From: Haplomitrium mnioides
Lineage: Eukaryota > Marchantiophyta > Haplomitriopsida > Calobryales
DNA length: 26,839 nucleotides
NCBI GenBank assembly: GCA_049999725.1
Contig: JBNGIS010032322.1
Coordinates: 1-26,839, forward strand
Direction: 5' to 3'
Within the stretch, counting starts at the first letter, position 1. Every line of letters begins with the position of its first letter. The notes beneath the pieces are model-generated. The model did no database searches. It worked only from the letters and a program-made list of their open reading frames with translations, and was not told where the DNA came from. Of this stretch, positions 9,646 to 18,870 are shown one piece after another. The position numbers and the translations under genes are program-made.

Positions 9646-11240
9646 TTATAAGTGTAGAAAGACGTTTGAAATTTTTATAGGAGATTGCTTAGAATTTTCT
9701 TTCTTGTCTACCATCTTCTTCTTTCCATCACTTCTTGTCTTCACTTGATAATTTTGGTATTCATAATCAAAATCTTCTTTGGTTTGGTTGACATTAATTT
9801 CATCTTCAACCAGAAGCTGAATGCAACGTACTGCCCATTGAGGGTTTTGTGTAGGTTTTAGACAATAAGCACGAGTATGACCTCCCTTTCTGAAATTTCT
9901 ACATAGCAAAATGTTTCCAACTTGTGATTTTGGATGTGAACACACATTAGCAAAATGATTCGGTTCTCCATAATTAAAACATACCAATTTTCTCTGCCAT
10001 GTCAAACAAACTGGTTGTAGAATGGTTCTTGGAATTCCAGGTGTTAAGAGTTGGCTAGAATAGTGTGGAGTCCATCTAGTTCAATAAATGAGCATACATA
10101 TTTGGTTTGATTGAGATACACATGACCAACTTGATCTTGCATATATTGAACTTGAAGCATTGCCTCGTTTTGATTCCTCATTAAAATTATGTTTGATAAA
10201 GCTTAAAAAGTTGATAATAAATGGCTTGACCTCTTGCAATCGGTATAATAGAGATTGTTTGAATCTAATCAACACTTCGTTGTTGTGTGGTCTTCGTGCG
10301 CACAAGTCGTACAAAAAATCTTGGATTGATCTGTTGCAGATTGCCTTTTGATTTTTTACGTAGCCAATTAGATTTCCAATTGAGAAAATTTCTTGCCTAG
10401 ATCAGCCACAACGGACTTCAAAGACTTCGAACCTAAGGAAAAACTTTTCCATGTCTAAACATCTTCTTCCAAATCAGATACCACTTTTGTTGATTCATCC
10501 ATATTGGAACCTGACTTTGATGATGTTGGCAATTCATCCTCATATTCTTGTAATTTCTTCTTGGCCTTTCTAACGAGAGTAGTAGAGGTACCCGCTTTTG
10601 ACTCGATGTTCCAATTAGAAAGTTTAAGTGTTTCAGCGACATCAATTGCTTCTTGAAAAGTAGTCCGCTTCTGTTGACAACAATATCTTTGCATGGAATG
10701 TGTTATCCTTTGATATAAGTTTTGATCATGAACAGTTCTCCTGAATAAGGATCTAACTTCAAACCAAGCCTTTTTGCTGCTAGAGTATACTTCTTTCACG
10801 CCATATGTTTTGTTCTCTTGATTTGTAACAGATCTGTCATCACTTTGGACTCATATCGAGTATCACAAAAATGTTGCAACAAAGTTGCTCTAAGCAACGA
10901 CTATGTCACTTTATAGCCCACTTCCAGAGAAGCACACCATGTTTGCGCCAAGTGCGTAAGTTAACCAAGTAAGATCCATAATCGATCAACCTCCGTATTC
11001 TCTCTGCTTGATGTTGACACTAGTTCAAGTCAATCCATAGAGTATCCACACCATCCCCTCCATGATTTCCACTAAAATTTGTATATCTTAATTGGGTCTT
11101 AATTGGTGGCGCTATTTGAACAAGAAATGGAACAAAAGGAAACCCTCCCCCACCTCTGTTTGGCAAACCTGGTGGGGTAAAATCATTTGAGCTTGAAGAT
11201 GAACAAGAAGGCAAACAATTTGAGCTCAACTCTTCACTTT
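9646..11240 (-). pseudogene. gag: Gypsy B gag pseudogene with two zinc knuckles
   Basis: Read on the minus strand from about 11230 down: a Gly/Pro-rich piece ending LRYTNFSGNHGGDGVDTLW, then at about 10960-10700 LLRATLLQHFCDTRYESKVM and YIKG, the plant gag domain pattern. The frame KEVYSSSKKAWFEVRSLF continues to a charged linker. Two CCHC-type knuckles follow at 9940-9981 (CFNYGEPNHFANVC) and 9862-9903 (CRNFRKGGHTRAYC). In both, the second Cys is replaced (Tyr, Phe), so neither could hold zinc normally. Stops and frameshifts separate the pieces. Gag would form the particle shell and bind RNA. Confidence 0.8.
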
Positions 11241-12278
11241 GGCCCTCTTGGCATTCTTCAACTTCTTGATTTTCTTCAGAGGCTTTGGATCAACTCTGTT
11301 CAATGTCTTCAAATATTTGGACATGCTCTAGAGGCAACACTAGCAGGATAGAATAATCTGATGAAGTTGCATGAGAATGAACTAGAATATTAAATTGAAT
11401 TCCTCCATGACTCAAAGAATGCAATCCTTATTGCTACTCTTCTTCTTTGTCTCTCATCTCTTTTTTATTGCCTTATACTGGTGAAAGTATTTTGATTGCA
11501 AGGCGGTCTAGACATAAGCTTGGCTCTTTTCTCCTCTATAAGACATACTCATTCCGAAACTTTTATTTCTGATTATTTTTTTCTCTTTCCTTTTCTATTA
11601 TTATTATTGTTTTCTTTATCTTTCCTCTTCATTGTCTCCTTGCCTCTCCTTTGGTTGAACTTCTAGAGGTTTTTCAATCTCAACTAGTCAACCAAACCGA
11701 TCGATATAACCCACGATGTAATTTAAATATTCGTCAAGTCCGCCCCCAATATCAACTAAATCATTTGAATGAAAATAGGTCCTCAATGCTTGGATTAATT
11801 CCTCGAGTCTTGGACACTTATCGTAGCAAGTAAACGAGTGAACGAAAGCTAGGATGGTCATCAACTCCTCATTTCCCTCTAGATTGGGCATAGCTACTGA
11901 ACCCCAAGTTAGCTCGACCTCTTCTAATAACTCCTACAATCTTTCTTCAGTATCTTCTTTTGGAGTTGGCTCAATTGGAAAACAATGTGTTCATAAATTC
12001 AGATAGAATCTTCCAAGTAGTCCTCGATTCCCAAACTGGTATTAAATAGAGCAAATGCAGGAAAATGGTTCTGCACATCCACAAGAAAATCAGTCAAAAG
12101 GAAGTTATTCCCATAGTCTCTTCTTCTTTTGAGTCAAGCCACAATTTCTTGCACTGTCCACAAAGACCAACTATCTAAATCTCGTTCTTACTTAGGCCTT
12201 AGTTCTTCAACTTTAAACTCATAACCAATGGCCAACAATGAGCTTCGAAAATGTTTCCTTTGCATAACTTATCACCTT
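11241..12278 (-). other. Gypsy B leader and N-terminal gag remnant
   Basis: This lies between the primer site and the gag domain. The 67-codon minus frame at 11688-11891 (MPNLEGNEELMTIL...) could be the N-terminal part of gag, but no match is recognised. A T-rich stretch with (att)n is at 11580-11610. Elsewhere stops are frequent. Confidence 0.45.
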
Positions 12279-12294
12279 CCCGACAACGGCGCCA
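12279..12294 (-). other. Primer-binding site of gypsy B (tRNA-Asp type)
   Basis: On the minus strand the text is tggcgccgttgtcggg, nearly identical to the primer site TGGCGCCGTTGCCGGG common in plant Athila-type gypsy elements and complementary to tRNA-Asp. One base differs (C to T). It fixes element orientation: LTR on its right, gag on its left, transcription on the minus strand. Confidence 0.9.
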
Positions 12295-12297
12295 AAA

Positions 12298-12778
12298 ATT
12301 CATATAGAGAAATAGTGGTGAACCCAAAAGACTTAATTCAACTCTCTTTCCAAGTTATTTTGAATAGGGAGGTATAATTTTATATCAAGAGTTCACTTCT
12401 TCCTCATCAAAACTCTCGCTTCACCAAAAATTGATATCAAATCTTCCCAAAACTGGTTCCAAACTTCTGATATCAACTCTACTAGCTTCTCAATAGACTC
12501 AAATGCTTCCCGTGCCTCTTCTTTAAAAAGCTACAGTGATTCAAAGTTAATAACACCCCAAACAATAATAAGTAATCCTTTCCAATAGTGGCTTGACGCC
12601 GCATTCCAATAGGAAGTAGGAACATTGCGTTGACCTCAGACTTTCTTTCTTCCTTGACCACTCACTTACGATAACGTAGCTGATGTCACTTGATCCCTAG
12701 GTTGAATGTGGCGCCGAGCTGCTGATAGGAAGCGTTGTTCTTAGTTGTAGTTGGTTGAGAAATCATCAAGTGACATCA
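12298..12778 (-). mobile_element. Gypsy LTR (5' LTR of B, probably also 3' LTR of A)
   Basis: The right edge is set by the start tgatgtcactt on the minus strand at 12778, just after a purine-rich stretch (aaggaggtggaga, 12785-12797). The left edge lies a few bases from the primer site. Length is about 480 bp, the same as the plus copy at 6322-6800. It serves B as 5' LTR because the primer site and gag follow. It sits at the 3' end of A's internal region in the same orientation, so it is probably shared. The terminal CA expected at the primer-site end is mutated, so the boundary is approximate. Confidence 0.75.
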
Positions 12779-12782
12779 GCTA
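12677..12782. repeat. 18-bp perfect inverted repeat enclosing a 70-bp segment
   Basis: tagctgatgtcacttgat at 12677-12694 is exactly the reverse complement of 12765-12782. The 70 bp between them match the plus LTR (6337-6424) in the same + orientation, although the rest of the LTR matches in the opposite orientation. The enclosed segment is therefore flipped between the two LTR copies. Confidence 0.85.
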
Positions 12783-13679
12783 AGTCTCCACCTCCTTATT
12801 GAAGTTTGGATCAATGGAGGGCATCATCGATGGAGTCCTTTTGATTTTACTCGAAACTCCCTCATTCCAAATTGTCTCTTCAAACTCCTCTCTCACATGT
12901 CGATTGATTGCAGACAGCTCCTCTTCAGTGCATAGCTTCTACCTCTCCAATTGATGTAGCAGAAATGGCTCTAACCAAATAGTTGGGTTCTTTGCCCAAT
13001 ATAGCTACCAATACCAATGCATCCTACTTCTTATAACTTCCTCCACCCCCTTGGTATGGCCTCTCTTAATGTTCAATCAAAAGATAAAATTTTCTCTACA
13101 AACATAATGAAATTTAGACAAGAACAAAACGTGCACCCAAAGCTAGATAAATTCTTGCACCAACGGGTTTCTGACTTTAGAAATCTTGCACCCATCATTC
13201 GTTTCATTTAGACGGGGTATCAAATATGCCAAATGTTCATCCTCTCGCAATGTCTTATCTGGGCAATCCTCCTTTGTCAGCTCGTAGACTCTCCTCATTG
13301 ATTCTTTAGTGAATGCCACTAAAAACTTTCGAATCACCATCACAATCTCAAGCTCTTTAAGATTCATTTGAATGATTTCCATCTTTTGAAATACGGACGC
13401 CATATCCTCTGACCAAGTCTTACTGAAGAATCCCCAAAGCCCTCGCTTCATCAAAAAATTTTGCAAGTTGTATGAGATTTTTGGTAAGTGCAAGATCTTC
13501 ACCGATCTTTTTGGTACTCCAAGGTGATCTTCTTTTTTGCCCATCTTGAATTCTTTGACTCTCTTGATTTCTTTTGCAATTATGGCTTCTTCTTCCTCTT
13601 TTAAAATCATGCAGAATAATGCCTTCTTGCACTCCCACTTCTGCGATGCAACCCTTGTGTCTCTTTCACCTCTTGGCAT
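12780..13679 (-). pseudogene. Extra ORF between integrase and LTR, copy b (function unknown)
   Basis: From the ATG at 13679 (MPRGERDTRVASQK) one frame runs about 300 codons to a TAG at 12780-12782, next to the LTR start, with no frameshift. Only four internal stops break it: TAG 13143-13145, TGA 13077-13079, TAG 13005-13007 and TAG 12939-12941. At the first and last, copy a has Gln, so CAG to TAG is likely. The frame could extend upstream to a TTG at 13700. The product is lysine/glutamate-rich near the start (EEEEAIIAKEIKRVKEF), then PKRSVKILHLPKIS, with several Trp residues late. No transmembrane segment, signal peptide or known domain recognised. Its place downstream of integrase matches the env-like ORF position of Athila-type elements, which is only a positional analogy. 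Confidence 0.65.
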
Positions 13680-13704
13680 CTTTGCTTGGATTGAGCGCAA
13701 AGAA

Positions 13705-13870
13705 TAATTGCCTTGACTAAGAAAGAAGATCTCTAGCTTGAACCTAATCTCTTCCTTCCTCTTCTAGCCCTTGCACTTATTTAACAAGGTGTCCTTCCTT
13801 TTATCCAATTAGATAGGCCCAACAACTAAATCAATCCTCTTACTTACTCCAATTGACTCCCTTCTTGTCT
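13705..13870 (-). repeat. Gypsy 3' internal segment, inverted partner of 5791-6005
   Basis: The reverse complement matches 5791-6005 in shared blocks (gggagtcaattgg, gttgttgggcct, cttgttaaata, ctagagatcttctttctt). It lies directly upstream of the extra ORF copy b and contains no gene of its own. Confidence 0.7.
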
Positions 13871-14564
13871 CTTTATCTGCTCTAGCCAAATTCCTTCCAT
13901 CTCGGCCTTCTATTTCCTCAACTATTTGATAATGGCTATCCATCTGTCTTGTTTTCTCTTCATCCTCTGATCACTCTTCTCAATCCACCTTTCCAATCTT
14001 CACTCTTGGAGTCGGTTTCCTCATCGGTACTTGCCTAATCATCTAAATCATCAATCGACTTTGTCGGGACTGGCAATATCACCCTTCCCCAATTTCTTGA
14101 TCTTTGTCAAGGGAACTTGCTAACACCGGAACTATTTGCACTTCCATGCCTTCATCTTCTCGTATTGGCACCCTCATCGGTTCTACAAATGGAAACGTTC
14201 TCAACAATGCCCTCTCCATTTTTTCCCTTGTACTTCTCAAACTTCCCATTGCATTTGTAATCACATCATGGGCTTTTACTCTTCTTCGCTCTACTTCTTA
14301 CTCTCTCACCTCTCTCAAGAACTCTCCTTTAGAAGCATCTGCACAAGCCAATGTTTGCTCCCAAGTCTATGAATTCTCATCCAAATCAATAATATCAATA
14401 GCAAGAACCTTCCTCTTTGCTCTTTGGCTTCCTTTTGGGTTGCTCGACGGACCTTTCTAACTTGGAACAATCCCAGTGGTCACTTGCTCTTTTAGCATCC
14501 ATATTGCTTGCTCTGTTCTGTCTCTCTTTGTCATTTGAAATACGGCTTCTTTTCGTTAGGCATC
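13871..14564 (-). pseudogene. Tail of extra ORF copy a, charged coiled-coil-like
   Basis: The minus strand continues from copy a with frame pieces such as MLKEQVTTGIVPS, KGSQRAKRKVLAIDIIDL and GEFLREVREKE, then ITNAMGSLRSTREKMERALL, ending EIGEG* at about 14079. Composition is rich in Arg, Lys and Glu with heptad-like spacing, suggesting a coiled coil. Copy b lacks this tail because its frame ends at the LTR. The plus-strand open frames over this area (14104-14460) are antisense shadows. Function unknown. Confidence 0.45.
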
Positions 14565-15459
14565 TCCACCTCCTCATCAAAGTTTGGTCCAGTAAATGGC
14601 ATCGTTCATTGACTTTGTCTGATTTTGCTCAAAACTCCCTCATTCCAAACAGTCCCAACCAACACTTACGCACATGTCTAACAATATCAAACAGTTCTTA
14701 TTCCACTCACAAATTTTGTCCCTCTAACTAATGTAGATGGAATGGCCCAAACCATATAAATGGGTTCTTTGCCCATGACAATTTGCAATAGCGATGTACT
14801 CTGTTTTGAATGAAATATACCACTCCCTTTGTATGGCCTCTCCAAACATTTAATAAGAAAATAAAATTTGCCTTTCATATATAGTGAAACCTCAGTTGGA
14901 ACAAGAGATGTCTCCACAATTGAATGAACTCTTGCACCAAAAGATTTCTCACTTCCAGAATTATGTACCTATGATTTGTTGTACTATAATACGACACCAA
15001 ATAAGCTAACTACTTATCCTCTCTTAGCTTCTGATCTGGGTAATCTTCCTCCATCAGCCCATAAACCTTCCTCCGTCAGCCCATAAACCTTCCTTTGTTA
15101 GCCCATAAACCTTCCTCCGTCAGCTTATAAACCTTTCTCATATGAGCCTATAAACTCTCGACCTTTTAAAAAACTAACGACATATCAACACACAAGGTCT
15201 TGCTAAAAAATCACAATAATTCTCTCTTCATCACACATTTCCTCAAGTCGCATGAAATTTTTGGCAAGTGCAAATTCTTGATTGGCCTCTTTGGAACTCC
15301 TGAATGAACTTCCTCATGACCCATCTCAATTTCATGAACTCTTTCAATTTCTTTAGCAATTCTAGCTTCCTCATTTTCTTCTTGAATTGCACAAAACAAC
15401 GCTTTATTTCATTGTGACCTTTGCGATGTAACCATGGTGCCTCTTTGACCTCTTGGCAT
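14565..15459 (-). pseudogene. Extra ORF between integrase and LTR, copy a (decayed)
   Basis: Starting at the ATG at 15459 (MPRGQRGTMVTSQ) the minus strand matches copy b throughout: ALFCAIQEENEEARIAKEI, then VPKRPIKNLHLPKIS, then LLVQEFIQLW and WAKNPFIWFGPF. It is more damaged than copy b. It has many stops and a 22-bp tandem repeat (15045-15155) that breaks the frame. The two copies lie about 1.78 kb apart in the same orientation, so a tandem duplication within element A is likely. They complement each other at several stop positions, supporting that this was once a real protein. Confidence 0.6.
15045..15155 (-). repeat. 22-bp tandem repeat, five units, inside extra ORF copy a
   Basis: Units at 15045, 15067, 15089, 15111 and 15133 have the form cttcctccgtcagcccataaac; the last is 23 bp and diverged. 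Copy b has one unit at the matching place. Since 22 is not a multiple of three, the expansion shifts the frame and happened after coding function was lost. Confidence 0.9.
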
Positions 15460-15850
15460 ATTTTCTTTGACAGAGCGCGAAGAAAAATCATTCAAAACTT
15501 CTTGGTTACTTTTCACTCCACATTATAATAACAACTAGTGGCATATTAACTTCAACTGCCAATGGTAAATAACTCCTTTCAATGTATTGAATTACATCGA
15601 TATCGCCTATACACTTGAGCAGAGTCAACTCCTTAAGTCTTTCTTTTGACCAAGCGATGTTAATCATCCAAATTCAATTTGTCTGATCTCAGATCCAATT
15701 GGATCCACATAGATGAACATCTTCAAATGTTCATATTTTCCACCTCTTTCCATCTCTTATGCTCAATTTCCTTTAGGTTTTCAATTAAAATAGCCTCATT
15801 TGATCTTTTCCATCATTTCCTCCTAAAAAGAGCCCCTTATGTTCCCTCTA
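15460..15850 (-). other. Linker between gypsy A integrase and extra ORF
   Basis: The minus strand shows frame fragments such as LVKRKT and VIQYIERSYLPL but no domain. No match to the sequence upstream of copy b (13705-14000) is seen, apart from cttcgcgctc / ctttgcgctc next to the ORF starts. Confidence 0.4.
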
Positions 15851-16910
15851 TTTGTTGCGCATCATCCTCGTAAGCATCTTCTTTGGGGCAATACTTCTTC
15901 AATCAATAACCATTGATTTGAGTAGTAGACAATTCTCCTTTCAAGTTATATAACACTCAACTGATTCATTCTCATGCAATTTCAGAACCCGATAAGGACC
16001 TTCTCATCTTGTTTGAAGTTTTCTCGGAAACAACTGATATTGGGAATCATAGATCAACACCAAGTTGTCTTCTTTTACCATTGATGATCTCAGATTTTGA
16101 TCATGTTTTCCTCTACTTTTGAATCTTTTCCAAACTTATTCTCCTCTCTTCTTCTAATTGAATGACATCTTGAGTTCGTTTCCAAACACTCTCTTCAACT
16201 AGTTGTCTTTCAATCATTTGAACTTGCAAATTTGGAATAGGCAACTCCACTGGCATTATCGCATGCATTCTATAAACCAAGAAATAAGGTGTCTTCTTTG
16301 TAGATATCTTTTCTATTGTTTGGTAAGCTTATAGTGCTGCAGATACCTCCTTATCCCATGAAATCTTATGTATTGCAATCTTGTGGAGAATTCTATAGAG
16401 AATCCCATTAACTTTTTCTATATGACTATTTTCTCTCAGACTATATTCCGTAAAATTTTATGCTTAAGAAGATGATTCTTTGTCAAGTTCTCAATGGTTG
16501 AATTAAGAAAATGAGTTCCCCAAATGCTTACCAATTCTAATAGACACTCGAATCGAATGATAATTTTGTCAAATGAAAATTTAGCTACCACTTCTTTAGT
16601 ATTTCTCTTCACTGGTTCAACTTCGGCCTACTTAGTAGCACAATTAGTTGCTACCAAAATATAACCATTGTGTGACCATGGGTCTCCTAGTTGAATTGGT
16701 CCAACAGAATCAATTCCCCACTTCTCAAATGAAGCCTAAAGCAAAAGCAAAGTTAATGGCCAATGAGATGTTGTTGTCAGTTGTCTTATTATTTGACACT
16801 TATTACATTGTTTAATAAACTCCAATACATCTTGACTCATCTGTGGCCACCAATGCTAACTTTCCAAAATCTTCTTCATGGTATTCTTAGTCGTAGAATG
16901 ACCTCCTTCT
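15851..16910 (-). pseudogene. pol: Gypsy A integrase pseudogene
   Basis: Integrase inserts element cDNA into host DNA. Read right to left on the minus strand: a zinc-finger region from GGHSTTKNTMKKIL (16907 down) to CNKC (16796-16807); the first catalytic Asp in KWGIDSVGPI (GAT at 16709-16711); the second-Asp motif as VSIWGTHFLN, where the expected D-R is I-W, so the residue is lost; and the Glu region as SHIEKVNGIL near 16400. The C-terminus ends ELSTTQINGY.LKKYCPKED, as in Athila/Tat-type integrases. Stops and frameshifts occur throughout. Confidence 0.8.
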
Positions 16911-17509
16911 ATATCCTCATGTGAGGCTGATATTACTTTCTTCTGATCATCTCCTTTGACGCATCTCCGGAGAACTTCATCTAGGCTCATTTTATAAAAA
17001 ATTCTTTAATATAACGTATAAGGTGACATCTTGTGTTGAAACACTACTCTCTTTTCTAGAGTCAGCCCGTAAGACACGATTTGATCTTTTAGATAATCAA
17101 TTATCTCTTTGAACTTTGAATCTCTTGATACTTCAAAAAGATGCTCGTCTACCAATTGATCAATAACTTGATCCAATTATGGCTCTCCTTCCAACCTTGA
17201 TAAGAAATTGACATTTGTATAGACCTTTCCATGTCTCACCTGCACTTCAAATTCAAACTCTTGTAACAACGGAATCTATCTCACTAATTGTCTTGATAAA
17301 TCTGGCTTGTTTACAATATACTTCAACGATCATTATGGAAAACAAATAGGTATCCCAACAAATAATGTCAAAATTTTCAAATGTCATAAGTCAACCCCAA
17401 GCCTTCTCTTTTCGTCGTATGATAATTTCTCTCTGGTATGGATAATTATCGATTAGAATAGTAGATAGGATGTTCATTTCTACCTTCGCTTTTCTGGCTT
17501 AGCACTACT
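16911..17509 (-). pseudogene. pol: Gypsy A RNase H / pre-integrase remnant
   Basis: Minus-strand pieces SYLLF, IHTREKLSYDEKRRLGV, FEFEVQVRHGKVYTNVNFLSRLEGEP and EVSRDSKFKEIIDYL correspond to RNase H and the linker to integrase. FEVQVRHGK...NVNFLSRL is the decayed form of the conserved (K)KG..N.VADHLSRL stretch. It aligns with 6821-7300 of copy B. Confidence 0.75.
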
Positions 17510-18313
17510 CTAATCGCAAATCTTGATGTTTCCACATATACATAAAATTTTCTTTTCCAATCTTGTATTGCCACGATCAATGCAGAAATCAACTTTTTGC
17601 TTTAATTCCTTAAAACATTTTTGACAATTTTCAATCCACTTCCATTCTTTTGTTTTGCTTAATAATTTTGTAAGTGGCTCAACAATCCAAGCAAAACGCT
17701 TGATCATCCTTTGGTAATATCCAACATAGCTTAAAAAACCTAAGATTCCTTTTAGAGTTGTCTTAACCGGCAAATCCACAATTACTTTTAACTTTGGTAT
17801 ATCGAATATAATCTATTCCTTCAAAATCTTTTGTCCCTAAAGAGTTCCTTAAGACATCCCGAAGTAACACTTCTCTAGTTATAATAAATTTCTGAATTTT
17901 TGGCACTGATCAAGACAACTACATAGAAAAGATAAATGACTCTCCATAGTTGAATGAATGTAGAAATCATCAATGAATACTTCCATCAAAATTTGCAAAT
18001 ATTCTTAAAATGGAGTAGTCATCAATCGTGTAAGCATCGCAAGTGCATTGCATGATCCAAATGACATCACCTTGTAGGCATATGTTCCCTAGTTGGTGGT
18101 AAATGTAGTCTTATCCCGATCATCTTGATGAATAGAAATTTGATTATATCCACTAAATCCATCCATAAATAAATAACATTCTTTCATGGCTACCGAATCC
18201 AAGATGCTATCAATGAACGACAAATGATAAAAATCTTTCTTTGTTACTTCGTCCAATTTCCAAAAATCCACACAGACTTGGATCTTCCCTCCTTTCTTTG
18301 GAACAATCACCAT
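17510..18313 (-). pseudogene. pol: Gypsy A reverse transcriptase, cut by copia insertion
   Basis: The minus strand starts abruptly at the copia junction with MVIVPKKGGKIQVCVDFWKL (18313 down), then YLFMDGFSGYNQISIHQDD, then the catalytic motif FIDD at 17966-17977, and thumb residues GFLSYVGYYQRMIKRFAWIV near 17700. Frames are fairly open (74 and 89 codons) but stops and frameshifts separate them. The upstream part of RT, protease and gag are absent: they should lie beyond the copia element's other end, but that region (after 24030) has no recognisable gypsy A sequence. Confidence 0.85.
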
Positions 18314-18315
18314 AG

Positions 18316-18588
18316 TGTTCAGATAGAAGGATTATTCAACATATGAGACATGAAACAAGATACAAGATAGAATCCAAAATCTCCTTCTATACTTCTCTTC
18401 TCTCTAACTTTATATGAATGTATGAATGAATATGAGAATGTCTCATGTACAATAGTGCTCTTAGAACATAAAGATAGATGTGCTAATCTTCTAGGATTAG
18501 TACTAATCATAATCCTAGTTATGCACTAATCATAGGTTACGAACTAATCATAGATTAGTCTAGCTATCTTACTAGATATAGTATAACA
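18316..18588 (-). mobile_element. Copia 3' LTR
   Basis: On the minus strand it starts TGTTATACTA right after a polypurine tract and ends CTGAACA. Its + strand outer edge touches catag (18311-18315), the expected target-site side inside gypsy A RT. A TATA-like element (catataaag on the minus strand) lies at 18407-18415. Length 273 bp. A diverged relative is the solo LTR at 1760-2026. Confidence 0.85.
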
Positions 18589-18597
18589 CTCCTCTTT
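18589..18597 (-). other. Copia polypurine tract
   Basis: AAAGAGGAG on the minus strand directly abuts the LTR start TGTTATAC. This is the plus-strand DNA primer of retroelements and fixes the LTR boundary. Confidence 0.85.
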
Positions 18598-18870
18598 AGT
18601 TAAAGCATGAGGAATGTTGTAACCACACGTAAGATAAATGTAGCACCTATGATAAAATATCGCCAACACAATTAAAGAAATCCATATGAAGTATAAAGGT
18701 GTTGCCTCATTAAAACCCTCTCATACTCATGCAAGAGAAAGAGTACAACCACCATTTGTAAATGGATATGTATGTTATAAAGTAACTGAATATGGTGAAG
18801 AAATAATAAGAAGAAAGTTGGCTGTAGGCCAAATAGATAACCAAAGAATAATCATATCATACCCCGAAAA
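18598..18870 (-). other. Copia 3' untranslated region
   Basis: Sequence between the end of RNase H and the polypurine tract. On the minus strand it has the layout usual for this copia group, with pieces like FNEATPLYFIWISLIVLAIFYH just before the tract. The plus-strand open frame at 18686-18880 is an antisense shadow. Confidence 0.6.

Noticed and set aside
14104-14460. 118-codon plus-strand frame with Ser/Leu-rich product
   Set aside because: Antisense to the charged minus-strand tail of the extra ORF; composition is what the antisense of a Lys/Glu-rich frame gives.
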